From Atherix ibis (lineage: Eukaryota > Arthropoda > Insecta > Diptera > Athericidae): DNA of 64,000 nt. The DNA lies in the NCBI GenBank assembly GCA_958298945.1, contig OY282609.1, positions 43,414,954 to 43,478,953 on the forward strand. The letters run 5' to 3'. A program made the position numbers and the translations under genes. The notes beneath the pieces were generated by a model that was not told the origin of the DNA, ran no database searches, and saw only the letters and a program-made list of their open reading frames with translations. Positions 47,801 through 60,930 of the stretch are shown piece by piece; the stretch's first letter is position 1, and the number at the start of each line of letters is the position of its first letter.

Positions 47801-50257
47801 AGTGGTATTTTTCAAGAGGAATATTCAGTGGTATTTTTCAAGAGGAATATTCAGTGGTATTTTTTAAGAGGAATATTCAGTGGTATTTTTCAAGAGAAAT
47901 ATTCAATGGTATTTTTCAAGAGGAATATTAAGTGGTATTTTTCAAGAAGAATATTCAGTGGTATTTTTCAAGAGGAATATTCAGTGGTATTTTTCAAGAC
48001 GAATATTCAGAGGTATTTTTAAAAAGGAATATGCAGTGGTATTTTTCAAGAAGAATTTCAGTGGTAGTTTTAAGGAGGAATATGCAGTAGTATTTTTCAA
48101 GTGGAATATTCAGTGGTATTTTTCAAGAGGAATATTCAATGGTATTTTTCAAGAGGAAAATGAAGTGGTATTTTTCAAAAAGAATATTCAGTGGTATTTT
48201 TCAAGAGGAATATTCAGTGGTATTTTTCAAGACGAATATTCAGTGGTATTATTAAGGAGGAATATTCTGTGGTATTTTTCAAGAGGAATATTCAGTGGTA
48301 TTTTTTAAGAGGAATATCCAGTGGTATTTTTCAAGAAGAATATTCAGTGGTATTTCTCAAGAAGATTATTCAGTTGTATTTTGCAATAGGAATATTCAGT
48401 GGCATTTTTCAAGAGGAATAATCAATGGTATTTTTTAAAACCAATATTCAGTGGTATTTTTCAACAGGAGTATTCGGTGGTATTTTTAAAGGGGATTATT
48501 AAAAAGTATTTTTCAAGAGGATTATTCAGTAATATTTTTTAAGAGGAATATTCAGCGTTATTTTTCAAGAGAAATATTGTGTGGTATTTTTCAAGATGAA
48601 TATTCAGTGGTATTTTTCAAGATGAATATTCTGTGGTATTTTTCAAGAGGAATATTCAGTGGTATTTTTCAAGAGGAATGTGCAGTGGTATTTTTCAAGA
48701 GGAATATTCAATGTTATTTTTCAAGAGGAAAATGAAGTGGTATTTTTCAAGAAGAATATTCAGTGGTATTTTTCAAGAGGAATATTCAGTGGTATTTTTC
48801 AAGACGAATATTCAGTGGTATTTTAAAGGAGGAATATACAGTAGTATTTTTCAAGAAGAAAATTCAGTGGTAGTTTTCATGGGGAATATTCAGTGGTATT
48901 TTTCAAGTGCAATATTCAGTGGTATTTTTCAAGAGGTATATTCAATAGTATTTTTGAAGTGGAATATTCAGTAGTATTTCTTAAGAGGAATATCCAGTGG
49001 TATTTTTCAAGAAGAATATTCAGTGGTATTTTTCAAGAAGATTATTCAGTTGTATTTTGGAAGAGGAATATTCAGTGGCATTTTTCAAGAGGAATAATCA
49101 ATGGTATTTTTTAAAACCAATATTCAGTGGTATTTTTCAACAGGAATATTCAGTGGTATTTGTAAAGAGGATTATTTAGTAGTATTTTTTAAGTGGATTA
49201 TTCAGTAGTATTTTTTAAGAGGAACATTCAGTGGTATTTTTCAAGAGGAATATTAAATGGTATTTTTCAAGAGGAATATTCAGTGGTATTTTTCAAGAGG
49301 AATATTCAGCGTTATTTTTCAAGAGAAATATTGAGTGGTATTTTTCAAGATGAATATTCAGTGGTATTTTTCAAGATGAATATTCAGTGGTATTTTTCAA
49401 GAGGAATATTCAGTGGTATTTTTCAAGAGGAATATTTAGTGGTATTTTTCAAGAGGAATATTCAGTGGTATTTTTCAAGAGGAATATTCAATGGTATTTT
49501 TCAAGAGGAATATTAAGTGGTATTTTTCAAGAAGAATATTCAGTGGTATTTTTCAAGAGGAATATTCAGTGGTATTTTTCAATACGAATATTCAGAAGCA
49601 TTTTTAAAGAGGAATATGCAGTGGTATTTTTCAAGAAGAATTTCAGTGGTTGTTTTCATGAGGAATATTCAGTGGTATTTTTCAAGTGGAATGTTCAGTG
49701 GTATTTTTCAAGACGAATATTCAGTGGTGTTTTACAAGATTAATATTCCTTGGTATTTTTCAAGAAGAATATTTAGTGGTATTTTTCAAAAGGAATATTC
49801 AGTGGTATTTTTCAACAGAAATAATCAGTGGTATTTTTCAAGAGAAATATTCAGAGGTATTTTTCAAGAGGAATATTCAGTGGTATATTTCAAGAGAATT
49901 ATTCAATGGTATTTTTCAAGAGGAATATTCAGGGGTATTTTTAAAGAGGAATATTCAGTGTTATTTTTCAAGACGTATATTCAGTGGTATTTTTCGAGAG
50001 AAATATTCAATTGTATTTTTCAAGAGGAATATTCAGTGGTATTTTTCAAGAGAAATATTCAGTGGTATTTTTCAAGAGGAATATTCAGTGGTATTTTTAA
50101 AGATGTATATTCAGTGTTATTTCTGAAGAGGAATATTCAGTGGTATTTTTCAAGAAGAATATTCAGTGGTATTTCTCAAGAAGATTATTCAGTTGTATTT
50201 TTCAAGAGGAATATTCAGTGGTATTTTTCAAGAGAAATAATCAGTGGTATTTTTTAA
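44863..50257 (+). repeat. Domain E left blocks, 1352/1455/4524-bp steps
   Basis: Segment 44603-44992 recurs at 46058 (1455 bp). Segment 45460-45980 recurs at 46812 (1352 bp, 52 monomers). Segment 44863-45593 recurs at 49387-50126 (4524 bp, 174 monomers). The 1455 and 1352 steps differ by 103 bp, four monomers less one base, because the second copy lacks the AAGAATTTCAG stretch seen near 45111. Segment 48997-49516 also recurs at 50869 (1872 bp, 72 monomers). Confidence 0.83.
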
Positions 50258-50609
50258 AAGCAATATTCAGTGGTATTTTTCAAGAGGAATATTCAGTGGT
50301 ATTTTTCAAGTGGAATTTTCAGTGATATTTTTCAGAAGGAATATTCAGTGGTATTTTTCAAGTGGAATATTCAGTGGTTTTTTTTCAGAAGGAATATTCA
50401 GTGGTATTTTTCAAGAGGAATATTCAGTGGTATTTTTCAAGAGGATTATTCAATGGTATTTTTTAAGGGGAATATTTAGTTGTAGTTTTTAAGAGGAATA
50501 TTCAAAGGTATTTTTCAAGAGGAATATGCAGTGTTATTTTTCAAGAGGAATATTCAGTGGTATTTTTCTAGAGGAATATTCAGTAGTATTTTTCAAGAAG
50601 AATATTCAG

Positions 50610-53600
50610 TGGTATTTTTCAAGAGGAATATGCAGTGGTATTTTTCAAGAGGAATATTTGGAGGCATTTTTAAAGAGGATTATTCAGTGGTATTTTTCAA
50701 GAGGATTATTCAGTGGTATTTTTCAAGACGAATATTCAGTGGTATTTTTAAGGAGGAATATGCAGTAGTATTTTTCAAGTGGAATATTCAGTGGTATTTT
50801 TCAAGAGGTATATTCAATAGTATTTTTGAAGTGGAATATTCAGTAGTATTTCTTAAGAGGAATATTCAGTGGTATTTTTCAAGAAGAATATTCAGTGGTA
50901 TTTTTCAAGAAGATTATTCAGTTGTATTTTGGAAGAGGAATATTCAGTGGCATTTTTCAAGAGGAATAATCAATGGTATTTTTTAAAACCAATATTCAGT
51001 GGTATTTTTCAACAGGAATATTCGGTGGTATTTGTAAAGAGGATTATTTAGTAGTATTTTTTAAGTGGATTATTCAGTGATATTTTTTAAGAGGAACATT
51101 CAGTGGTATTTTTCAAGAGGAATATTAAGTGGTATTTTTCAAGAGGAATATTCAGTGGTATTTTTCAAGAGTAATATGCAGCGTTATTTTTCAAGAGAAA
51201 TATTGAGTGGTATTTTTCAAGATGAATATTCAGTGGTATTTTTCAAGATGGATATTCAGTGGTATTTTTCAAGAGGAATATTCAGTGGTTTTTTTCAAGA
51301 GGAATATTCAGTGGTATTTTTCAAGAGGAATATTCAGTGGTATTTTTCAAGAGGAATATTCAATGGTATTTTTCAAGAGGAATATTAAGTGGTATTTTTC
51401 AAGAAGAATATTCAGTGGCATTTTTCAAGAGGAATATTCAGTGGTATTTTTCAAGACGAATATTCAGAGGTATTTTTAAAGCGGAATATGCAGTGGTATT
51501 TTTCAAGACGAATATTCAGTGGTGTTTTACAAGATCAATATTCCTTGGTATTTTTCAAGAAGAATATTTAGTGGTATTTTTCAAAAGGAATATTCAGTGG
51601 TATTTTTCAACAGGAATAATCAGTGGTATTTTTCAAGAGAAATATTCAGTGGTATTTTTCAAGAGGAATATTCAGTGGTATATTTCAAGAGGAATATTCA
51701 ATGGTATTTTTCAAGAGGAATATTCAGGGGTATTTTTAAAGAGGAATATTCAGTGGTATTTTTCAAGTGGAATATTCAGTGGTATTTTTCAAGACGAATA
51801 TTCAGTGGTGTTTTACAAGATTAATATTCCTTGGTATTTTTCAAGAAGAATATTTAGTGGTATTTTTCAAGAGGAATATTCAGCGTTATTTTTCAAGAGA
51901 AATATTGAGTGGTATTTTTCAAGATGAATATTCAGTGGTATTTTTCAAGATGAATATTCAGTGGTATTTTTCAAGAGGAATATTCAGTGGTATTTTTCAA
52001 GAGGAATATTCAGTGGTATTTTTCAAGAGGAATATTCAGTGGTATTTTTCAAGAGGAATATTCAATGGTATTTTTCAAGAGGAATATTAAGTGGTATTTT
52101 TCAAGAAGAATATTCAGTGGTATTTTTCAAGCGGAATATTCAGTGGTATTTTTCAAGACGAATATTCAGAAGTATTTTTAAAGAGGAATATGCAGTGGTA
52201 TTTTTCAAGAAGAATTTCAGTGGTTATTTTCATGAGGAATATTCAGTGGTATTTTTCAAGTGGAATATTCAGTGGTATTTTTCAAGACGAATATTCAGTG
52301 GTGTTTTACAAGATTAATATTCCTTGGTATTTTTCAAGAAGAATATTTAGTGGTATTTTTCAAAAGGAATATTCAGTGGTATTTTTCAACAGGAATAATC
52401 AGTGGTATTTTTCAAGAGAAATATTCAGTGGTATTTTTCAAGAGGAATATTCAGTGGTATTTTTCAAGAGGAATATTCAATGGTATTTTTCAAGAGGAAT
52501 ATTAAGTGGTATTTTTCAAGAAGAATATTCAGTGGTATTTTTCAAGAGGAATATTCAGTGGTATTTTTCAAGACGAATATTCAGAAGCATTTTTCAAAAG
52601 GAATATTCAGTGGTATTTTTCAAGAGGATTATTCAGTGGTATTTTTCAAGAGGAATATTCAGTGGTATTTTTCAAGAGGAATATTAAGTGGTATTTTTCC
52701 AGAGGAATATTTAATTGTATTTTTCAAAAGGAATATTCAGTGGTATTTTTCAAGAGGAATATTCAGCGTTATTTTTCAAGAGAAATATTGGGTGATATAT
52801 TCCAAGATGAATATTCAGTGGTATTTTTCAAGATGAATATTCAGTGCTATTTTTCAAGAGGAATATTCAGTGGTATTTTTCAAGAGGAATATTCAGTGTT
52901 ATTTTTCAAGAGGAATATTCAGTGGTATTTTTCTAGAGGAATATTCAGTAGTATTTTTCAAGAGGAATATTCAGTGGTATTTTTCAAGAGGAATATTCAG
53001 TGGTATTTTTCAAGATGAATATTCGGTAGTATTTTTAAAGAGGATTATTCAGTAGTAATTTTTAAGAGTATTATTCAGTGGTATTTTTCAAGATGAATAT
53101 TCAGTGGTATTTTTCAAGAGGAATATTAAGTGGTATTTTTTAAGAGGAATATTTAATGGTATTTTTCAAAAGGAATATTCAGTGGTATTTTTTAAGAGGA
53201 ATATGTAAAGGTATTTTTCAAGATGAATATTCAATGTTATTTTTCATGAGAAATATTGGGTGATATTTTTGAAGAGGAATATTCAGTGTTATTTTTCAAG
53301 AGGAATATGCAGTGGTATTTTTCAAGAAGAATTTCAGTGGTAGTTTTCATGAGGAATATTCAGTGGTATTTTTCAAGTGGAATATTCAGTGGTATTTTTC
53401 AAGACGAATATTCAGTGGTGTCTTACAAGATTTATATTCCTTGGTATTTTTCAAGGAGAATATTAAGTGGTTTTTTTCAAAAGGAATATTCAGTGGTATT
53501 TTTCAACAGGAATAATCAGTGGTATTTTTCAAGAGAAATATTCAGTGGTATTTTTCAAGAGGAATATTCAGTGGTATATTTCAAGAGGAATATTCAATGG

Positions 53601-54010
53601 TATTTTTCAAGAGGAATATTCAGGGGTATTTTTAAAGAGGAATATTCAGTGGTATTTTTCAAGTGGAATATTCAGTGGTATTTTTCAAGACGAATATTCA
53701 GTGGTGTTTTACAAGATTAATATTCCTTGGTATTTTTCAAGAAGAATATTTAGTGGTATTTTTCAAGAGGAATATTCAGCGTTATTTTTCAAGAGAAATA
53801 TTGAGTGGTATTTTTCAAGATGAATATTCAGTGGTATTTTTCAAGAGGAATATTCAGTGGTATTTTTCAAGAGGAATATTCAGTGGTATTTTTCAAGAGG
53901 AATATTCAGTGGTATTTTTCAAGAGGAATATTCAATGGTATTTTTCAAGAGGAATATTAAGTGGTATTTTTCAAGAAGAATATTCAGTGGTATTTTTCAA
54001 GAGGAATATT
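50610..54010 (+). repeat. 3.4-kb higher-order unit, copy 1
   Basis: The unit begins at an AATATGCAGTGG monomer followed by AATATTTGGAGGC and TTTTTAAAGAGGATTATTC, and recurs 3404 bp downstream. After about 51490 the step becomes 3481 bp because this copy lacks three monomers (77 bp) that copy 2 has at about 54900-54990. It becomes 3482 bp after a one-T difference near 53468. Within the unit lies the CATGAGAAATATTGGG mark at 53245. Confidence 0.88.
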
Positions 54011-57000
54011 CAGTGGTATTTTTCAAGAGGAATATGCAGTGGTATTTTTCAAGAGGAATATTTGGAGGCATTTTTAAAGAGGATTATTCAGTGGTATTTT
54101 TCAAGAGGATTATTCAGTGGTATTTTTCAAGACGAATATTCAGTGGTATTTTTAAGGAGGAATATGCAGTAGTATTTTTCAAGTGGAATATTCAGTGGTA
54201 TTTTTCAAGAGGTATATTCAATAGTATTTTTGAAGTGGAATATTCAGTAGTATTTCTTAAGAGGAATATTCAGTGGTATTTTTCAAGAAGAATATTCAGT
54301 GGTATTTTTCAAGAAGATTATTCAGTTGTATTTTGGAAGAGGAATATTCAGTGGCATTTTTCAAGAGGAATAATCAATGGTATTTTTTAAAACCAATATT
54401 CAGTGGTATTTTTCAACAGGAATATTCGGTGGTATTTGTAAAGAGGATTATTTAGTAGTATTTTTTAAGTGGATTATTCAGTGATATTTTTTAAGAGGAA
54501 CATTCAGTGGTATTTTTCAAGAGGAATATTAAGTGGTATTTTTCAAGAGGAATATTCAGTGGTATTTTTCAAGAGTAATATGCAGCGTTATTTTTCAAGA
54601 GAAATATTGAGTGGTATTTTTCAAGATGAATATTCAGTGGTATTTTTCAAGATGGATATTCAGTGGTATTTTTCAAGAGGAATATTCAGTGGTTTTTTTC
54701 AAGAGGAATATTCAGTGGTATTTTTCAAGAGGAATATTCAGTGGTATTTTTCAAGAGGAATATTCAATGGTATTTTTCAAGAGGAATATTAAGTGGTATT
54801 TTTCAAGAAGAATATTCAGTGGTATTTTTCAAGAGGAATATTCAGTGGTATTTTTCAAGACGAATATTCAGAGGTATTTTTAAAGAGGAATATGCAGTGG
54901 TATTTTTCAAGAAGAATTTCAGTGGTAATTTTCAAGAGGAATATTCAGTGGTATTTTTCAAGTGGAATATTCAGTGGTATTTTTCAAGACGAATATTCAG
55001 TGGTGTTTTACAAGATCAATATTCCTTGGTATTTTTCAAGAAGAATATTTAGTGGTATTTTTCAAAAGGAATATTCAGTGGTATTTTTCAACAGGAATAA
55101 TCAGTGGTATTTTTCAAGAGAAATATTCAGTGGTATTTTTCAAGAGGAATATTCAGTGGTATATTTCAAGAGGAATATTCAATGGTATTTTTCAAAAGGA
55201 ATATTCAGGGGTATTTTTAAAGAGGAATATTCAGTGGTATTTTTCAAGTGGAATATTCAGTGGTATTTTTCAAGACGAATATTCAGTGGTGTTTTACAAG
55301 ATTAATATTCCTTGGTATTTTTCAAGAAGAATATTTAGTGGTATTTTTCAAGAGGAATATTCAGCGTTATTTTTCAAGAGAAATATTGAGTGGTATTTTT
55401 CAAGATGAATATTCAGTGGTATTTTTCAAGATGAATATTCAGTGGTATTTTTCAAGAGGAATATTCAGTGGTATTTTTCAAGAGGAATATTCAGTGGTAT
55501 TTTTCAAGAGGAATATTCAGTGGTATTTTTCAAGAGGAATATTCAATGGTATTTTTCAAGAGGAATATTAAGTGGTATTTTTCAAGAAGAATATTCAGTG
55601 GTATTTTTCAAGAGGAATATTCAGTGGTATTTTTCAAGACGAATATTCAGAAGTATTTTTAAAGAGGAATATGCAGTGGTATTTTTCAAGAAGAATTTCA
55701 GTGGTTATTTTCATGAGAAATATTCAGTGGTATTTTTCAAGTGGAATATTCAGTGGTATTTTTCAAGACGAATATTCAGTGGTGTTTTACAAGATTAATA
55801 TTCCTTGGTATTTTTCAAGAAGAATATTTAGTGGTATTTTTCAAAAGGAATATTCAGTGGTATTTTTCAACAGGAATAATCAGTGGTATTTTTCAAGAGA
55901 AATATTCAGTGGTATTTTTCAAGAGGAATATTCAGTGGTATTTTTCAAAAGGAATATTCAATGGTATTTTTCAAGAGGAATATTAAGTGGTATTTTTCAA
56001 GAAGAATATTCAGTGGTATTTTTCAAGAGGAATATTCAGTGGTATTTTTCAAGACGAATATTCAGAAGCATTTTTCAAAAGGAATATTCAGTGGTATTTT
56101 TCAAGAGGATTATTCAGTGGTATTTTTCAAGAGGAATATTCAGTGGTATTTTTCAAGAGGAATATTAAGTGGTATTTTTCCAGAGGAATATTTAATTGTA
56201 TTTTTCAAAAGGAATATTCAGTGGTATTTTTCAAGAGGGATATTCAGCGTTATTTTTCAAGAGAAATATTGGGTGATATATTCCAAGATGAATATTCAGT
56301 GGTATTTTTCAAGATGAATATTCAGTGCTATTTTTCAAGAGGAATATTCAGTGGTATTTTTCAAGAGGAATATTCAGTGTTATTTTTCAAGAGGAATATT
56401 CAGTGGTATTTTTCTAGAGGAATATTCAGTAGTATTTTTCAAGAGGAATATTCAGTGGTATTTTTCAAGAGGAATATTCAGTGGTATTTTTCAAGATGAA
56501 TATTCGGTGGTATTTTTAAAGAGGATTATTCAGTAGTAATTTTTAAGAGTATTATTCAGTGGTATTTTTCAAGATGAATATTCAGTGGTATTGTTCAAGA
56601 GGAATATTAAGTGGTATTTTTTAAGAGGAATATTTAATGGTATTTTTCAAAAGGAATATTCAGTGGTATTTTTTAAGAGGAATATGTAAAGGTATTTTTC
56701 AAGATGAATATTCAATGTTATTTTTCATGAGAAATATTGGGTGATATTTTTGAAGAGGAATATTCAGTGTTATTTTTCAAGAGGAATATGCAGTGGTATT
56801 TTTCAAGAAGAATTTCAGTGGTAGTTTTCATGAGGAATATTCAGTGGTATTTTTCAAGTGGAATATTCAGTGGTATTTTTCAAGACGAATATTCAGTGGT
56901 GTCTTACAAGATTAATATTCCTTGGTATTTTTCAAGAAGAATATTTAGTGGTTTTTTTTCAAAAGGAATATTCAGTGGTATTTTTCAACAGGAATAATCA

Positions 57001-57570
57001 GTGGTATTTTTCAAGAGAAATATTCAGTGGTATTTTTCAAGAGGAATATTCAGTGGTATATTTCAAGAGGAATATTCAATGGTATTTTTCAAGAGGAATA
57101 TTCAGGGGTATTTTTAAAGAGGAATATTCAGTGGTATTTTTCAAGTGGAATATTCAGTGGTATTTTTCAAGACGAATATTCAGTGGTGTTTTACAAGATT
57201 AATATTCCTTGGTATTTTTCAAGAAGAATATTTAGTGGTATTTTTCAAGAGGAATATTCAGCGTTATTTTTCAAGAGAAATATTGAGTGGTATTTTTCAA
57301 GATGAATACTCAGTGGTATTTTTCAAGAGGAATATTCAGTGGTATTTTTCAAGAGGAATTTTCAGTGGTATTTTTCAAGAGGAATATTCAGTGGTATTTT
57401 TCAAGAGGAATATTCAGTGGTATTTTTCAAGAGGAATATTCAGTGGTATTTTTCAAGAGGAATATTCAGTGGTATTTTTCAAGAGGAATATTCAATGGTA
57501 TTTTTCAAGAGGAATATTAAGTGGTATTTTTCAAGAAGAATATTCAGTGGTATTTTTCAAGAGGAATATT
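54010..57570 (+). repeat. 3.56-kb higher-order unit, copy 2
   Basis: This unit recurs at an offset of exactly 3560 bp (137 monomers less 2 bp) over nearly its whole length. The only differences I noticed in comparing it with copy 3 are single bases, for example T at 56014 against C at 59574. The CATGAGAAATATTGGG mark is at 56726. Its right end holds a run of near-consensus monomers, with three more of them (78 bp) near 57.35-57.43 kb than at the equivalent place in copy 1. Confidence 0.92.
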
Positions 57571-60500
57571 CAGTGGTATTTTTCAAGAGGAATATGCAGT
57601 GGTATTTTTCAAGAGGAATATTTGGAGGCATTTTTAAAGAGGATTATTCAGTGGTATTTTTCAAGAGGATTATTCAGTGGTATTTTTCAAGACGAATATT
57701 CAGTGGTATTTTTAAGGAGGAATATGCAGTAGTATTTTTCAAGTGGAATATTCAGTGGTATTTTTCAAGAGGTATATTCAATAGTATTTTTGAAGTGGAA
57801 TATTCAGTAGTATTTCTTAAGAGGAATATTCAGTGGTATTTTTCAAGAAGAATATTCAGTGGTATTTTTCAAGAAGATTATTCAGTTGTATTTTGGAAGA
57901 GGAATATTCAGTGGCATTTTTCAAGAGGAATAATCAATGGTATTTTTTAAAACCAATATTCAGTGGTATTTTTCAACAGGAATATTCGGTGGTATTTGTA
58001 AAGAGGATTATTTAGTAGTATTTTTTAAGTGGATTATTCAGTGATATTTTTTAAGAGGAACATTCAGTGGTATTTTTCAAGAGGAATATTAAGTGGTATT
58101 TTTCAAGAGGAATATTCAGTGGTATTTTTCAAGAGTAATATGCAGCGTTATTTTTCAAGAGAAATATTGAGTGGTATTTTTCAAGATGAATATTCAGTGG
58201 TATTTTTCAAGATGGATATTCAGTGGTATTTTTCAAGAGGAATATTCAGTGGTTTTTTTCAAGAGGAATATTCAGTGGTATTTTTCAAGAGGAATATTCA
58301 GTGGTATTTTTCAAGAGGAATATTCAATGGTATTTTTCAAGAGGAATATTAAGTGGTATTTTTCAAGAAGAATATTCAGTGGTATTTTTCAAGAGGAATA
58401 TTCAGTGGTATTTTTCAAGACGAATATTCAGAGGTATTTTTAAAGAGGAATATGCAGTGGTATTTTTCAAGAAGAATTTCAGTGGTAATTTTCAAGAGGA
58501 ATATTCAGTGGTATTTTTCAAGTGGAATATTCAGTGGTATTTTTCAAGACGAATATTCAGTGGTGTTTTACAAGATCAATATTCCTTGGTATTTTTCAAG
58601 AAGAATATTTAGTGGTATTTTTCAAAAGGAATATTCAGTGGTATTTTTCAACAGGAATAATCAGTGGTATTTTTCAAGAGAAATATTCAGTGGTATTTTT
58701 CAAGAGGAATATTCAGTGGTATATTTCAAGAGGAATATTCAATGGTATTTTTCAAAAGGAATATTCAGGGGTATTTTTAAAGAGGAATATTCAGTGGTAT
58801 TTTTCAAGTGGAATATTCAGTGGTATTTTTCAAGACGAATATTCAGTGGTGTTTTACAAGATTAATATTCCTTGGTATTTTTCAAGAAGAATATTTAGTG
58901 GTATTTTTCAAGAGGAATATTCAGCGTTATTTTTCAAGAGAAATATTGAGTGGTATTTTTCAAGATGAATATTCAGTGGTATTTTTCAAGATGAATATTC
59001 AGTGGTATTTTTCAAGAGGAATATTCAGTGGTATTTTTCAAGAGGAATATTCAGTGGTATTTTTCAAGAGGAATATTCAGTGGTATTTTTCAAGAGGAAT
59101 ATTCAATGGTATTTTTCAAGAGGAATATTAAGTGGTATTTTTCAAGAAGAATATTCAGTGGTATTTTTCAAGAGGAATATTCAGTGGTATTTTTCAAGAC
59201 GAATATTCAGAAGTATTTTTAAAGAGGAATATGCAGTGGTATTTTTCAAGAAGAATTTCAGTGGTTATTTTCATGAGAAATATTCAGTGGTATTTTTCAA
59301 GTGGAATATTCAGTGGTATTTTTCAAGACGAATATTCAGTGGTGTTTTACAAGATTAATATTCCTTGGTATTTTTCAAGAAGAATATTTAGTGGTATTTT
59401 TCAAAAGGAATATTCAGTGGTATTTTTCAACAGGAATAATCAGTGGTATTTTTCAAGAGAAATATTCAGTGGTATTTTTCAAGAGGAATATTCAGTGGTA
59501 TTTTTCAAAAGGAATATTCAATGGTATTTTTCAAGAGGAATATTAAGTGGTATTTTTCAAGAAGAATATTCAGCGGTATTTTTCAAGAGGAATATTCAGT
59601 GGTATTTTTCAAGACGAATATTCAGAAGCATTTTTCAAAAGGAATATTCAGTGGTATTTTTCAAGAGGATTATTCAGTGGTATTTTTCAAGAGGAATATT
59701 CAGTGGTATTTTTCAAGAGGAATATTAAGTGGTATTTTTCCAGAGGAATATTTAATTGTATTTTTCAAAAGGAATATTCAGTGGTATTTTTCAAGAGGGA
59801 TATTCAGCGTTATTTTTCAAGAGAAATATTGGGTGATATATTCCAAGATGAATATTCAGTGGTATTTTTCAAGATGAATATTCAGTGCTATTTTTCAAGA
59901 GGAATATTCAGTGGTATTTTTCAAGAGGAATATTCAGTGTTATTTTTCAAGAGGAATATTCAGTGGTATTTTTCTAGAGGAATATTCAGTAGTATTTTTC
60001 AAGAGGAATATTCAGTGGTATTTTTCAAGAGGAATATTCAGTGGTATTTTTCAAGATGAATATTCGGTGGTATTTTTAAAGAGGATTATTCAGTAGTAAT
60101 TTTTAAGAGTATTATTCAGTGGTATTTTTCAAGATGAATATTCAGTGGTATTGTTCAAGAGGAATATTAAGTGGTATTTTTTAAGAGGAATATTTAATGG
60201 TATTTTTCAAAAGGAATATTCAGTGGTATTTTTTAAGAGGAATATGTAAAGGTATTTTTCAAGATGAATATTCAATGTTATTTTTCATGAGAAATATTGG
60301 GTGATATTTTTGAAGAGGAATATTCAGTGTTATTTTTCAAGAGGAATATGCAGTGGTATTTTTCAAGAAGAATTTCAGTGGTAGTTTTCATGAGGAATAT
60401 TCAGTGGTATTTTTCAAGTGGAATATTCAGTGGTATTTTTCAAGACGAATATTCAGTGGTGTCTTACAAGATTAATATTCCTTGGTATTTTTCAAGAAGA

Positions 60501-60930
60501 ATATTTAGTGGTTTTTTTTCAAAAGGAATATTCAGTGGTATTTTTCAACAGGAATAATCAGTGGTATTTTTCAAGAGAAATATTCAGTGGTATTTTTCAA
60601 GAGGAATATTCAGTGGTATATTTCAAGAGGAATATTCAATGGTATTTTTCAAGAGGAATATTCAGGGGTATTTTTAAAGAGGAATATTCAGTGGTATTTT
60701 TCAAGTGGAATATTCAGTGGTATTTTTCAAGACGAATATTCAGTGGTGTTTTACAAGATTAATATTCCTTGGTATTTTTCAAGAAGAATATTTAGTGGTA
60801 TTTTTCAAGAGGAATATTCAGCGTTATTTTTCAAGAGAAATATTGAGTGGTATTTTTCAAGATGAATATTCAGTGGTATTTTTCAAGAGGAATATTCAGT
60901 GGTATTTTTCAAGAGGAATATTCAGTGGTA
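57570..60930 (+). repeat. 3.56-kb higher-order unit, copy 3
   Basis: This near-identical copy of 54010-57370 has its CATGAGAAATATTGGG mark at 60286, exactly 3560 bp after that of copy 2. It carries C at 59574. Its right end returns to the shorter monomer run of copy 1. It then breaks off near 61050 and the array resumes from the middle of the unit (positions near 61102 match 59231, a step of 1871 bp), which fits unequal exchange within the unit. Confidence 0.9.
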
